A stretch of 64,000 nucleotides of DNA from Mangrovicoccus sp049603835 (GTDB lineage: Bacteria; Pseudomonadota; Alphaproteobacteria; Rhodobacterales; Rhodobacteraceae): assembly GCA_049603835.1 (NCBI GenBank), contig JBMYSZ010000016.1, forward strand, positions 1 to 64,000, written 5' to 3'. The stretch's first letter is position 1. Each line of letters starts with the position of its first letter. Shown piece by piece: positions 42,320 to 50,884 of this stretch. The translations under genes were made by a program, and so were the position numbers. The notes below the pieces were generated by a model. That model was not told the DNA's origin and searched no databases. It was given only the letters and a program-made list of their open reading frames with translations.

Positions 42320-43299
42320 AATCTCTGCCGAAAACCGAGCTGCATCTTCATCTCGAAGGCGCCGCGCCGCCACGCTTTATCCAAGGCCTAGCGGCAGAGA
42401 AATCCATCGATCTAACAGGTGTCTTCGATGAGCAAGGCAAATACCGCTTCAGCAATTTCGCCGAATTCCTGAAAGTCTATGAGGCGGCCACATCGGTGCT
42501 GCAAACTCCGCAAGATTATGCGCGCCTGACCCAAGCGGTGCTGGAAATCCAAGCAGCCCATAATATCGTCTATACAGAAACCTTTCTGTCGCCGGAATTC
42601 TGTGGCGGCAATGATCTGGGCGCTTGGCGGGAATTTCTGCAAGCGATCCAAGAAGCGGCAGAGCAGGCCTATCGCCAAGATGGGGTGATTTTGCGTGGAA
42701 TCGTCACTGCTATTCGCCATTTGGGGCCGGATCGGGCCAAGGGCGCTGCGCTTTGTGCCGCTGAGACTGTCGGCGATTGGCTGGTGGGCTTTGGCATTGC
42801 AGGTGCCGAAACCGTAGGCGAGCCAAAGGATTTCGCCTATAGTTTCGACATGGCCCGCGAGGCAGAGCTAGGCCTGACCGCCCATGCGGGGGAATGGCGG
42901 GGGCCGACGGATATTAAGGCGACGTTGCAGGATTTGCGGGTGGCGCGATTGGGCCATGGGGTGCGCGCGATCGAGGATCTGAGCTTGGTCGATCACCTGG
43001 CAGAGCAGCGGATATTGTTGGAAATCTGCCCTGGGTCGAATATCGCGCTGGGGGTTTATCCCCGTTGGGAGGCGCACCCGATCGAGCGTTTGCGCGAACG
43101 TGGCGTGCGGCTGTCCATATCCACCGATGATCCGCCGTTTTTCCATACGGATCTGAGCACGGAATATGACTGCTTAGCCGACATATTTGGCTGGACCGAG
43201 GCGGATTTCGCCCAGATCAATCGCGACGCCATGGACGCGGCCTTTTGCAACCAGGCCACACTGGATGAGGTTTTGAAGCACTTCCCCAAGGATAGCTAA
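42316..43299 (+). CDS. add: Adenosine deaminase
   Basis: Deaminates adenosine or deoxyadenosine to inosine. The 327-residue amidohydrolase-fold enzyme has all active-site elements: the N-terminal zinc HLHLEG, HAGEWRG (His and Glu) near 193, GHGVRAIED, and STDDPPFF with the zinc-binding Asp near 272. The start is GTG and overlaps the deoB stop. Last gene of the salvage set cdd-deoA-deoB-add. An adenine deaminase of the same family is a less likely alternative. Confidence 0.93.
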   Translation: MKSLPKTELHLHLEGAAPPRFIQGLAAEKSIDLTGVFDEQGKYRFSNFAEFLKVYEAATSVLQTPQDYARLTQAVLEIQAAHNIVYTETFLSPEFCGGNDLGAWREFLQAIQEAAEQAYRQDGVILRGIVTAIRHLGPDRAKGAALCAAETVGDWLVGFGIAGAETVGEPKDFAYSFDMAREAELGLTAHAGEWRGPTDIKATLQDLRVARLGHGVRAIEDLSLVDHLAEQRILLEICPGSNIALGVYPRWEAHPIERLRERGVRLSISTDDPPFFHTDLSTEYDCLADIFGWTEADFAQINRDAMDAAFCNQATLDEVLKHFPKDS

Positions 43300-43371
43300 G
43301 TGCATTACCCTATCATTAACCTTAAACATGGTTCCCTCAGCACCGACCCATCCCAGCCTTAGGAGGCCACT

Positions 43372-43980
43372 TTGCGCTTTGCTTTCGCGCTGATCGCCAG
43401 TTTAGTTTGGAATTCGGCCTCTTGGGCTGCGCCGTCGGAAATGCCGCCCGAAGGGTTTGACGCGCCGCGCTATGTGGATAGTCAGGGTTGCGTTTTCTTG
43501 CGGGTGGATATTGACGGGGATGTGGGCTGGGCCCAGCGATTGACCGAAGATCAGGCTCCGCTTTGTGGCCAAGAGCCGAGCTTTCCGGCGCAAATCGCCG
43601 CCAGTCCTGATCCGACGCCAGAAACTGCGGAAGAAACGGAAACTGCTGTGGCAGAGCCGAAAGCAGAGCCGAAAGCAGAGCCTGTGACAGCTAAACCAAG
43701 GGTGATTTCGGCGCAAAGCGCGAAATGGCGCCGCGCGAGTTTTCCGATGCCGGGGGCCTATATCCAGATCGGCATTTATGCGGAGCCGGAAAATGAGGTA
43801 AAGAATTCAAAGCTTTTGGCGGCTCAGGGCTATCAGATTTGGCGCCAAGAGGTGAAGCTTCGCCAGGGGCCGGCCAATGCGCTTTATGCGGGACCGTTTG
43901 AGCAAGCACTGGCCGAAGATGCTTTGGCAAGTGTCAAAGCTCTGGGCTTTGCCGATGCCTTTTTGCGGATGCAAAACTAG
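43372..43980 (+). CDS. SPOR-domain exported protein
   Basis: A 202-residue exported protein with a signal peptide (cleavage near ASWA, residue 19), a linker rich in Pro/Glu/Ala with the short repeat AEPK, and a C-terminal SPOR-like domain (about 125-200: YIQIGIYAEPENEV, then ANALYAGPFEQALAEDAL and GFADAFLRM). SPOR domains bind denuded peptidoglycan at the septum. The start is TTG, six bases after a perfect AGGAGG. Confidence 0.82.
   Translation: MRFAFALIASLVWNSASWAAPSEMPPEGFDAPRYVDSQGCVFLRVDIDGDVGWAQRLTEDQAPLCGQEPSFPAQIAASPDPTPETAEETETAVAEPKAEPKAEPVTAKPRVISAQSAKWRRASFPMPGAYIQIGIYAEPENEVKNSKLLAAQGYQIWRQEVKLRQGPANALYAGPFEQALAEDALASVKALGFADAFLRMQN
43651..43683 (+). repeat. 12-base tandem repeat encoding AEPK units
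   Basis: GCAGAGCCGAAA occurs twice in a row followed by a partial third copy, inside the linker of the SPOR-domain protein. Copy number could vary between strains. Confidence 0.8.
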
Positions 43981-43986
43981 CCGCCC

Positions 43987-45006
43987 CTAGCTTTCGCAAA
44001 TTCCCTGCAATGTCAGCCAGCCGCGATCTGTCATTAATTGGCGCGGCGTTCCTTCGGGGAAGGGGTCTTGGGCGATCAGCGGGGCGTAAAGCGGATGCGA
44101 GCCCCCCAAATCCATCGCGAAATCACGAGTGGACAGCCCGGCAGCTTTGAATTTCAAGATCAGCGGATCGATTTCGACCTCGCCGCGATTGCCTTCGACG
44201 GCTAGGATTTTTGCGAACCGAGCCAAAGCGGCATCGCCAATTTGGCCCGTACTCAGCAGGCCGATATTTGCACGCGGCCCGACAGCTTGGGTCAATTCCA
44301 ACAATGGCGCGCGATGTTCTGACAGGCTCGTAGCCCAAAGAATATGCCCCGCCACCACCTGAGCATCGGGATGTGCGGTCAAAAGCTCGGCTGGCAAAGC
44401 CAAAATCCGCCCCGGCAGCGCAATCACCTCGGCGCGACCGCTGGGCAAAACGCGGATATCCCAGTTCTCATCGCCCAAAAGCCGGGCGGAGAGCTGTCCC
44501 AAAGCCTGAATGCCAGCGCGATCGCGGCAACTGCGGCCCATATAGGGCTCTAGCGCCGTTAGGATTTCGCGACCAATGGTCTGTCGGGTGGAAATCGGCA
44601 ATACTTCGGCAGTATGATCCGCGACAATCCCCGGCATCCAGCGAATGGCCGACAACAAAACTAGCGTCAAAACAACGATCACAGAGATCATTCGCAGCCG
44701 CCCAGAATGCGGCTCTGCCCGCGCCATAGCCCGGCGCACGGTTTCCAAAGCCTCGATCATATCGGGATCGTCCAGCTCTAACCGTTCGGTATCGTCGGGG
44801 GATGGCGCATAAATTGCAGGCGTTTTGCCGGGATTGAGCCGCACCAAGGCCGCCAAAGCCCAATGGCTAAGCGCCATATCCGTCTGGTCCTTGATCACAA
44901 GGGTCGCTTCGCCGAAACTGACATAAACATCGCGCCGCTGGCTTGTGGGGCTTTCATGCCAAATGCCCGGGCTTTCCAGCCGCTGATACTGGGAAAGAGC
45001 CGTCAT
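43987..45006 (-). CDS. Single-span membrane protein, degenerate M48-peptidase-like
   Basis: A 339-residue protein: a soluble N-terminal part (about 1-100), one membrane helix (about 104-121), and a periplasmic part. Residues about 140-235 follow the layout of M48 zinc peptidases: EVIALPGRILALPAELL, then a helix reading AGHILWA with a later His, where active enzymes have the HExxH zinc motif. Here the Glu and second His are replaced by Ile222 and Ala225, so no peptidase activity is expected. The relation is by pattern and is not certain. Stops seven bases from the convergent SPOR gene. Confidence 0.7.
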   Translation of the reverse strand: MTALSQYQRLESPGIWHESPTSQRRDVYVSFGEATLVIKDQTDMALSHWALAALVRLNPGKTPAIYAPSPDDTERLELDDPDMIEALETVRRAMARAEPHSGRLRMISVIVVLTLVLLSAIRWMPGIVADHTAEVLPISTRQTIGREILTALEPYMGRSCRDRAGIQALGQLSARLLGDENWDIRVLPSGRAEVIALPGRILALPAELLTAHPDAQVVAGHILWATSLSEHRAPLLELTQAVGPRANIGLLSTGQIGDAALARFAKILAVEGNRGEVEIDPLILKFKAAGLSTRDFAMDLGGSHPLYAPLIAQDPFPEGTPRQLMTDRGWLTLQGICES

Positions 45007-45111
45007 GGGGCCGATATGCTGCTCATATGTTACCTTTAGAGCTTACCTAGCCCACATCCGGGCCGGGAACAATTGCTGCGGGCCATTCCTGCGCCAGCCA
45101 GGCCGATTATT

Positions 45112-45759
45112 ATGATTTTATCGCGGCGGCGGGGGTTTTTATTCATCCATATTCCCAAAACCGGCGGAACCGCGCTGGCTTTGGCGCTGGAAAATCATGC
45201 TTGTGCCGATGATATTTTGGTGGGCGACACACCGAAAGCCCGGCGGCGGCGCAAACGTCAGCAGGACTTGCCGACGTCCGGGCGGCTATGGAAGCATTCA
45301 AACCTGGCGGATTTGCACGGGCTGGTCCTGCCCGGTGATTTGGCCGAATTGTTCATCTTTACCCTAGTGCGTAATCCATGGGACCGGGCCGTCAGCTATT
45401 ATCATTGGATCAAGGGGCAAAACTTCGATCATATTGCGGTTAGCCTGGCGCGGGTTCTAAGTTTTGAGGAATTTATCCAGCATCCCCATAGCCAGGCCAG
45501 TTTCCGCGCGGCAAGCTATGCCAGTTACATCACCGATCATTCTGGGCGCGAACAATGTGATTTGTTCATTCGGCTAGAACATCTGGCCGAAGATATCCGC
45601 CCGTTAGAGGCGCATTTGGGATTTCGCTTAGCGGATCCGGGGCAGGTGAATGCCTCGGACCGAGACCCGGATTACCGCAAATATTACGGCCCAAAGACCC
45701 AAGCCCTCATAGGCGATATCTGCGCCGAGGATATCGCCCGGTTTGGCTATGACTTCTAG
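45112..45759 (+). CDS. Sulfotransferase family protein
   Basis: A 215-residue PAPS-dependent sulfotransferase-type protein (Sulfotransfer_2 group). The 5'-phosphosulfate loop FIHIPKTGGTAL is near 14 and the 3'-phosphate motif VRNPWDRAVSYYHW is near 85. These enzymes sulfate polysaccharides or lipids at surfaces. No glycosyltransferase is adjacent, so the acceptor is unknown. ATG 45112 is chosen for the MILSRRRGF start just before the P-loop; an in-frame start at 45073 is possible. Confidence 0.85.
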   Translation: MILSRRRGFLFIHIPKTGGTALALALENHACADDILVGDTPKARRRRKRQQDLPTSGRLWKHSNLADLHGLVLPGDLAELFIFTLVRNPWDRAVSYYHWIKGQNFDHIAVSLARVLSFEEFIQHPHSQASFRAASYASYITDHSGREQCDLFIRLEHLAEDIRPLEAHLGFRLADPGQVNASDRDPDYRKYYGPKTQALIGDICAEDIARFGYDF

Positions 45760-45783
45760 AGCCCGCCGCCCGCTTGGGAACCC

Positions 45784-46119
45784 TTATTTCAGAACATCCG
45801 CGATCACGCCGACAGCTGCAACAACCGCCATGGTATCGCGCATAACGCGGTAAATCTGATCATCCTTGATGTAATAGCCTTGCCCGCGCGGCGGCTCTGG
45901 CAGTCGATAGCGGCGGTAATCCTCTATATATCGCCCGCCAGACATCTTTTCATACTGTCCCGGCGGCATATTTCCTGGCTTTTTCGCCAACCCCGGAGGC
46001 GTGCCGTTACCCTGCGAATGTCCCGGAGGTGCATTTTTACCGCCCTTCTGCGGCGGGTTGGCAAGAACTGGCTGAGCCAAACAAATAGCGAGGGCACCGG
46101 CGATCAGGGGTTTCATCAT
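45784..46119 (-). CDS. Small exported RcnB/CigR-like protein
   Basis: A 111-residue exported protein. The signal peptide ends at VLA (about residue 20). A Gly/Pro-rich stretch with repeated PPG follows, then GRYIEDYRRYRLPEPPRGQGYY and a short C-terminal hydrophobic end. This layout matches small periplasmic proteins of the RcnB/CigR group, whose roles include metal homeostasis in enterobacteria. The role here is not known. Two neighbouring ATGs (46119, 46116) are possible. Confidence 0.72.
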   Translation of the reverse strand: MMKPLIAGALAICLAQPVLANPPQKGGKNAPPGHSQGNGTPPGLAKKPGNMPPGQYEKMSGGRYIEDYRRYRLPEPPRGQGYYIKDDQIYRVMRDTMAVVAAVGVIADVLK

Positions 46120-46303
46120 GGTAAATAGTCTTTCCTGTCTTAAGCTAACCCCACTTGGCTGGAGAGCCAAAAGAGGCAGATCAAGCGGCCCAGAATACCA
46201 TCAAAGGCCGCGTCGCTAAAACCACAACGCGGAACCGAAGCTTTGGTGCCGAGATTTCACCATACGATGCGTCAGGCGCAGGAAGATACCTCGCGCCAAT
46301 CAA

Positions 46304-48103
46304 TCAGTCATCCATCTTCAGCGCGGAAATAAAGGCCTGCTGCGGGATTTCGACCTTACCGAATTGGCGCATCTTTTTCTTACCGGCTTTCTGCTTTTCC
46401 AAAAGCTTCTTCTTCCGGGTCGCGTCGCCGCCATAACATTTCGCGGTCACATCTTTGCGCATCGCCGACAGGGTTTCCCGCGCGATGACCTTCCCGCCAA
46501 TCGCCGCCTGGATCGGAATACGGAACATATGGCGCGGGATCAGCTCTTTGAGCTTTTCACACATGGCGCGGCCACGCATCTCGGCCCGATCGCGATGCAC
46601 CATCATCGACAGCGCATCTACCGGCTCTTCATTCACCAGAACCTGCATTTTGACCAGGTTATCTTCGCGATAGCCCTCCATCTGATAATCGAAAGAGGCA
46701 TAGCCCTTGGTCACAGATTTCAGGCGGTCATAGAAATCAAACACCACTTCATTCAGCGGCAGATCATAGACAGCCATAGCGCGCGAGCCCGCATAGGTCA
46801 GGTCCAGCTGGATCCCGCGGCGGTCTTGGCACAGCTTCAGCACATCGCCCAGATACTCATCGGGGACCAGGATGGTCGCTTTGATGCGCGGCTCTTCGAT
46901 ATGATCCACCGTGGTCACATCCGGCATATCGGCCGGGTTGTGCAAATCAACGATAGAGCCATCTTTCATATGCACATGATAAACCACGCTCGGCGCGGTG
47001 GTGATCAGCTCGATATCATATTCACGCTCTAGACGATCTCGGATCACCTCTAGATGCAAAAGCCCGAGAAAGCCGCAGCGGAAGCCAAAGCCGAGCGCAG
47101 CGGAGGTTTCCATCTCAAAGCTGAAAGACGCGTCATTCAGCGCCAGTTTTTCAATCGCGTCGCGCAGATCTTCGAATTCGGCACTATCGACCGGGAAAAG
47201 CCCGCAGAACACCACAGGCTGCGACGGCTTAAAGCCCGGCAGCGGTTCGGTCGCGCCTTTCTTTTCATGGGTGATGGTATCGCCCACGCGGGTATCACGC
47301 ACCTGCTTGATCGAGGCGGTCAAAAAACCGATCTCGCCTGGGCCAAGCTCGTCTTTCTTTTCCATCACCGGGCGGAAGACGCCCAGGCGCTCCACCGGAT
47401 AAACCGCATTGGTGGACATCATGCGGATGCGTTCGCCACGCTTAAGCACCCCATCCATAATGCGGATCAGAACGACAACGCCCAGATAGGGGTCATACCA
47501 ACTATCCACCAGCATCGCTTTCAGCGGCGCGTCCCGCTCGCCTTTGGGGGCAGGCAGAAGCTTTACGATTGCTTCAAGCGTCTCGTGAATCCCGATCCCG
47601 GTTTTCGCGGAAACTTGCAGCGCATCTGTCGCCTCAATGCCGATCACATCTTCGATCTGCTCCGCCACACGGTCACAATCAGCGGCAGGCAGGTCGATCT
47701 TGTTTAGAACCGGCACGATTTCATGATCAGCCTCAATCGCCTGATAGACATTGGCCAGGGTCTGCGCCTCGACGCCTTGGGTACTGTCCACAACCAAGAG
47801 CGAGCCCTCAACCGCGCGCATGGAACGGCTAACCTCATAGGCAAAGTCCACATGTCCGGGCGTGTCGATCAGGTTCAGGACGTAATCCTCGCCATCTTCG
47901 GCCTTATACTCGATACGCACGGTGTTAGCTTTGATGGTGATGCCGCGTTCTCGCTCGATATCCATCGAGTCAAGAAGCTGATCCTTCATATCGCGATCCG
48001 CCACGGTTTTGGTGGATTGGATCAAGCGATCGGCCAGGGTGGATTTCCCGTGGTCGATATGGGCAACGATGGAAAAATTACGGATGCGGTCAAGCTGAGT
48101 CAT
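46304..48103 (-). CDS. lepA: Elongation factor 4 (LepA)
   Basis: Ribosomal GTPase that back-translocates or remodels stalled ribosomes and assists 30S assembly. The 599 residues have family length from the MTQLDRIRNFS start: GTPase motifs AHIDHGKST, DTPGHVDF and LNKIDLP, elongation-factor domains II-V, and the C-terminal KCYGGDATRKKKLLEKQKAGKKKMR segment that is typical for LepA (here in two parts). The frame runs 54 bases further upstream but family starts agree with 48103. No strong ribosome site is seen. The 184 bases between its stop and the next gene downstream show nothing. Confidence 0.97.
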   Translation of the reverse strand: MTQLDRIRNFSIVAHIDHGKSTLADRLIQSTKTVADRDMKDQLLDSMDIERERGITIKANTVRIEYKAEDGEDYVLNLIDTPGHVDFAYEVSRSMRAVEGSLLVVDSTQGVEAQTLANVYQAIEADHEIVPVLNKIDLPAADCDRVAEQIEDVIGIEATDALQVSAKTGIGIHETLEAIVKLLPAPKGERDAPLKAMLVDSWYDPYLGVVVLIRIMDGVLKRGERIRMMSTNAVYPVERLGVFRPVMEKKDELGPGEIGFLTASIKQVRDTRVGDTITHEKKGATEPLPGFKPSQPVVFCGLFPVDSAEFEDLRDAIEKLALNDASFSFEMETSAALGFGFRCGFLGLLHLEVIRDRLEREYDIELITTAPSVVYHVHMKDGSIVDLHNPADMPDVTTVDHIEEPRIKATILVPDEYLGDVLKLCQDRRGIQLDLTYAGSRAMAVYDLPLNEVVFDFYDRLKSVTKGYASFDYQMEGYREDNLVKMQVLVNEEPVDALSMMVHRDRAEMRGRAMCEKLKELIPRHMFRIPIQAAIGGKVIARETLSAMRKDVTAKCYGGDATRKKKLLEKQKAGKKKMRQFGKVEIPQQAFISALKMDD

Positions 48104-48261
48104 AGACGGGATATGCTGCGGTTTTGGGGGGTGGTCAAGCGCAGTTGAGCCGCTCAATCAGCCCTATTTAGCGATAGTGTGAAATACCGTCATTCCCAAA
48201 TTCATTTCCTTCCTTTTAGATACACAGGCGCAATTACCTTGCGAAACAGGGAGACTCTAAA

Positions 48262-48684
48262 ATGAACCGCATTTTCACCTGCCTTGCCGCAACGCTCATG
48301 GCCGCGCCGCTTTTTGCTGGCGACACCCCGGCGCCGGAAGGGGCAGAGCTTTATTTTGTAAATCTCGAAGATGGCGCCACCGTGTCGAGCCCGGTCACGG
48401 TTATCTTTGGCCTCAAAGGCATGGGCGTGGCTCCGGCTGGGACTGAAAAAGACAAAACCGGCCATCATCACATCCTGATCGACCGCGAGCCTTTGGCAGG
48501 CGAAGAGCTGAACCAACCCCTGCCCGCCGATGATCATCACAAGCATTTCGGCGGCGGTCAGACCGAAACCAGCCTAGAGCTCGCGCCAGGCAGTCATAGT
48601 CTGCAGCTGGTCTTGGGGGACTGGTCGCATATCCCGCATAACCCGCCCGTGACCTCGGAGATGATCACAATCACTGTGAAATAA
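48262..48684 (+). CDS. DUF4399 secreted protein
   Basis: A 140-residue exported protein with a signal peptide (cleavage after FAG, about 20) and the DUF4399 pattern: YFVNLEDGATVSSPVTVIFGL, then DKTGHHHILID, DDHHKHFGGGQTE, and LVLGDWSHIPHNPP. The many His residues suggest metal binding, but the family role is unknown. AGGGAGA precedes the ATG. Confidence 0.88.
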   Translation: MNRIFTCLAATLMAAPLFAGDTPAPEGAELYFVNLEDGATVSSPVTVIFGLKGMGVAPAGTEKDKTGHHHILIDREPLAGEELNQPLPADDHHKHFGGGQTETSLELAPGSHSLQLVLGDWSHIPHNPPVTSEMITITVK

Positions 48685-48702
48685 GGCAGTTTGGGAAAAA
48701 AC

Positions 48703-48725
48703 AGCGGGGGCGCCTCGTCCCCGTT
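48703..48725 (+). terminator. Hairpin after the DUF4399 gene
   Basis: AGCGGGG and CCCCGTT form a seven-base-pair stem with one wobble pair 18 bases after the stop, followed by a short T-rich run. A weak intrinsic terminator candidate. Confidence 0.4.
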
Positions 48726-48795
48726 CTTGCGAATTTACCTAAAATTTGCCATTGTTTGATCAGTTTCACCGCTAAGAGTGTTTCAGAGGCAGACC

Positions 48796-49122
48796 ATGAG
48801 CTATCTTCGCGCGATCCTACTTGCATCCGTTATTCTGGGGCCCGCTGCGGGCGTCACCCTTGCGCCATCCATGGCCGAGGCAAAGCGGATTGAGCAGGCC
48901 TGCAAGCAATCCGACCGTCGTAGCGCAAATTCCCAAATTTGCGGCTGTATTCAAAGAGTGGCCGATCAGATCCTAACCAGCTCCGATCAGCGCTTGGCCG
49001 CCAAATTCTTCAAAGATCCGCAGCGCGCCCAGGATATCCGGCAATCGGATAACTCCAACCATGAAGCCTTTTGGAAGCGCTACAAAGCCTTCGGTCAGAC
49101 GGCTGGGCGGGTTTGTAGCTGA
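48796..49122 (+). CDS. Small exported Cys-containing protein
   Basis: A 108-residue exported protein with signal peptide (hydrophobic core about 6-24, cleavage near AEA). The mature part has four Cys (QAC, ICGC and the C-terminal VCS) that could form two disulfides, and is otherwise helical and basic. Similar short proteins occur widely in Rhodobacterales without known role. Its last 28 bases overlap the end of the convergent phosphatase gene. Confidence 0.75.
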   Translation: MSYLRAILLASVILGPAAGVTLAPSMAEAKRIEQACKQSDRRSANSQICGCIQRVADQILTSSDQRLAAKFFKDPQRAQDIRQSDNSNHEAFWKRYKAFGQTAGRVCS

Positions 49123-49571
49123 TCAGGCTGAGCCGCAAGCCGGGTGACAAGCCCTTGGGTTGCGGCTTCGATCAGATCGAGCGCCTCGTTGAAATCACGG
49201 GTATAATAAGGGTCGGGCACATCTTTGGCCGATGCTTCCGTTGCGAAATCCAACAGCCGCGCCACCGGGGTTTTATCCCCTAGCGGGCGCAAAGCCTCCA
49301 CATCGCGCAGATTATTGCCATCCATCACCAAGATCATATCCCAAGCGCCGAAATCCTTGGCGCTGAATTGCCGAGCGCGCTGCTTGCTTAGATCATAGCC
49401 GCGCAGGCGGGCCGCTTCTTGCATCGGGCCATAGGGCGGCTCCCCCACATGCCAACCGCCCGTGCCAGCACTATCGATTTCCCAATCTGGAACCTGCGCG
49501 CGTAAAACCCCTTCCGCAGCGGGAGAGCGGCAGATATTTCCCAAACAGACAAACAAGATACGCGGCGGCAT
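49095..49571 (-). CDS. Low molecular weight phosphotyrosine phosphatase
   Basis: A 158-residue phosphatase with the active-site loop CLGNICRSP (C-x5-R, residues 9-17) and the general-acid loop DVPDPYY near 117. Such enzymes dephosphorylate protein tyrosines or, in some bacteria, regulate exopolysaccharide. The start is set by the family (MPPRILFVCLGN) and AAGGAG six bases upstream; the frame runs to 50210 on paper, but that part is the shadow of the sirtuin gene. Divergent from the sirtuin with 60 bases between. Confidence 0.93.
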   Translation of the reverse strand: MPPRILFVCLGNICRSPAAEGVLRAQVPDWEIDSAGTGGWHVGEPPYGPMQEAARLRGYDLSKQRARQFSAKDFGAWDMILVMDGNNLRDVEALRPLGDKTPVARLLDFATEASAKDVPDPYYTRDFNEALDLIEAATQGLVTRLAAQPDQLQTRPAV

Positions 49572-49631
49572 AGGCGGCTCCTTTCTGAAAATTGCCCGCT
49601 TATAAAGCGCCTCAATTGACGGCGGAGTGCA

Positions 49632-50327
49632 ATGGAAAAAATAGTGATCCTGACCGGGGCCGGGCTTTCGGCGGAAAGTGGGCTGGGCACATTTCGGGAT
49701 AAAGACGGGCTTTGGACCAAATATGACCTCGAAGACGTGGCCACGCCCGAAGGTTTTGCGCGCAATCCAAAGCTGGTGCAGGACTTCTATAATGCCAGGC
49801 GGGCCAATTTGCTGGCGGCAAAACCCAATGCAGCCCATGAGGCATTGGGCCGGTTGCAGGCCGCAGCCCCGGAGCAGGTGCTGATCATCACGCAAAATAT
49901 CGACAATTTGCATGAACAAGGCGGGGCAAGCCGGGTCTGGCACATGCATGGGGAACTGATGCGCGCCAAATGTGCGTTTTGCGAGGCACGGTGGGATGCG
50001 CCGCGAGAAATGGCGCCCGAGGATGCCTGCCCTAGCTGCGGCAAGGTCGGGACACGGCCGGATGTGGTCTGGTTCGGGGAATATCCCTATTTCATGGAAG
50101 AGATCTGGGACCAGCTGCGCGCTTGCGATTTGTTTGTGGCCATTGGCACATCCGGCCAAGTCTATCCAGCGGCGGCCTTTGTCCAAGATGCGGATCGCGC
50201 AGGGGCCCATACGCTGGAATTGAATCTAGAGGCCTCGGATGTGAGCCATGATTTCGCTGAAACCCGCCAAGGCCCAGCGACAGAAATCGTGCCTGCTTGG
50301 GTCGATGAAGTGCTGGCCGGAGGATGA
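49632..50327 (+). CDS. cobB: NAD-dependent protein deacylase, sirtuin
   Basis: Removes acyl groups from protein lysines using NAD+. The 231-residue protein shows GAGLSAESGLGTFRDKDGLW at the start, TQNIDNLHEQGG, the catalytic His in MHG, a zinc-binding pair CAFC and CPSCG, and GTSGQVYPAA. Between them lies YNARR, the Tyr-x-x-Arg pair known in SIRT5-type (class III) sirtuins to favour succinyl and malonyl groups. It may therefore be a desuccinylase as well as a deacetylase. A long hairpin follows two bases after its stop. Confidence 0.92.
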   Translation: MEKIVILTGAGLSAESGLGTFRDKDGLWTKYDLEDVATPEGFARNPKLVQDFYNARRANLLAAKPNAAHEALGRLQAAAPEQVLIITQNIDNLHEQGGASRVWHMHGELMRAKCAFCEARWDAPREMAPEDACPSCGKVGTRPDVVWFGEYPYFMEEIWDQLRACDLFVAIGTSGQVYPAAAFVQDADRAGAHTLELNLEASDVSHDFAETRQGPATEIVPAWVDEVLAGG

Positions 50328-50328
50328 A

Positions 50329-50371
50329 AGCCTCCGCCGAGACTCCCCCCAAAGGGGGGTCGGCAGAGGCT
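50329..50371. terminator. Large bidirectional terminator-like hairpin
   Basis: AGCCTCCGCCGA pairs with TCGGCAGAGGCT (one mismatch), and an inner CCCCCC-AAA-GGGGGG stem caps it. It lies between the convergent sirtuin and copper-chaperone genes and is well placed to stop both transcripts. Confidence 0.65.
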
Positions 50372-50404
50372 GCTCGGCTTCGCCGCGCGGGATATCTGCA
50401 AGGG

Positions 50405-50839
50405 CTAGCGCGTCAGATCCACAGGGATTTCTATCTGCATCTCCCCGGCTTCCTCAAAAGTCAGAGTAACAGTGACCATTTCGCCCTGCTCCAAGGGCCG
50501 TTTGAGCCCCATGAACATCACATGATCGCCGCCACGCTTTAACGCATGAGACTGGCCGGCTGGCACGGCGAAACCGTCTTCGACCTCCACCATGCGCATC
50601 ACCCCATTGCCATCGGCGATATGAGTATGCAGCTCGACTTTCGCGGCAATATCCGAGGCCGCCGCTACCAAGCGATCATCCGTGTCGCCGGTATTTTCCA
50701 AGACCATGAATGCCGCCCCGGCTTTGGCCATTTTCCCGGCCGAACGGGCATAAGGATCGGTAATTGTGAGTCCATCCGCCAAAGCAGGCAGGGACAGGCT
50801 AGCTGTGATCAAAGCAGCGGTAAGAATTTGGGTCCGCAT
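50405..50839 (-). CDS. PCu(A)C-type periplasmic copper chaperone
   Basis: A 144-residue periplasmic protein with a signal peptide (cleavage after ALA, about 22) and the full PCu(A)C copper-binding pattern: VELHTHIADGNGVMRMVEV, then SHALKRGGDHVMFMGL. It hands Cu(I) to the Cu(A) centre of cytochrome oxidase. CGGAGGG precedes the ATG. A small Cys-containing exported protein gene lies 45 bases upstream on the same strand. Confidence 0.93.
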   Translation of the reverse strand: MRTQILTAALITASLSLPALADGLTITDPYARSAGKMAKAGAAFMVLENTGDTDDRLVAAASDIAAKVELHTHIADGNGVMRMVEVEDGFAVPAGQSHALKRGGDHVMFMGLKRPLEQGEMVTVTLTFEEAGEMQIEIPVDLTR

Positions 50840-50884
50840 TTTCGGCCCTCCGTAAGACATCTTCTGATTGGGTTTTGCGAAAAA

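Noticed and set aside
49572..50210. Upstream extension of the phosphatase frame by 213 codons
   Set aside because: It lies entirely antisense to the sirtuin gene; the phosphatase family start and AAGGAG agree on 49571.
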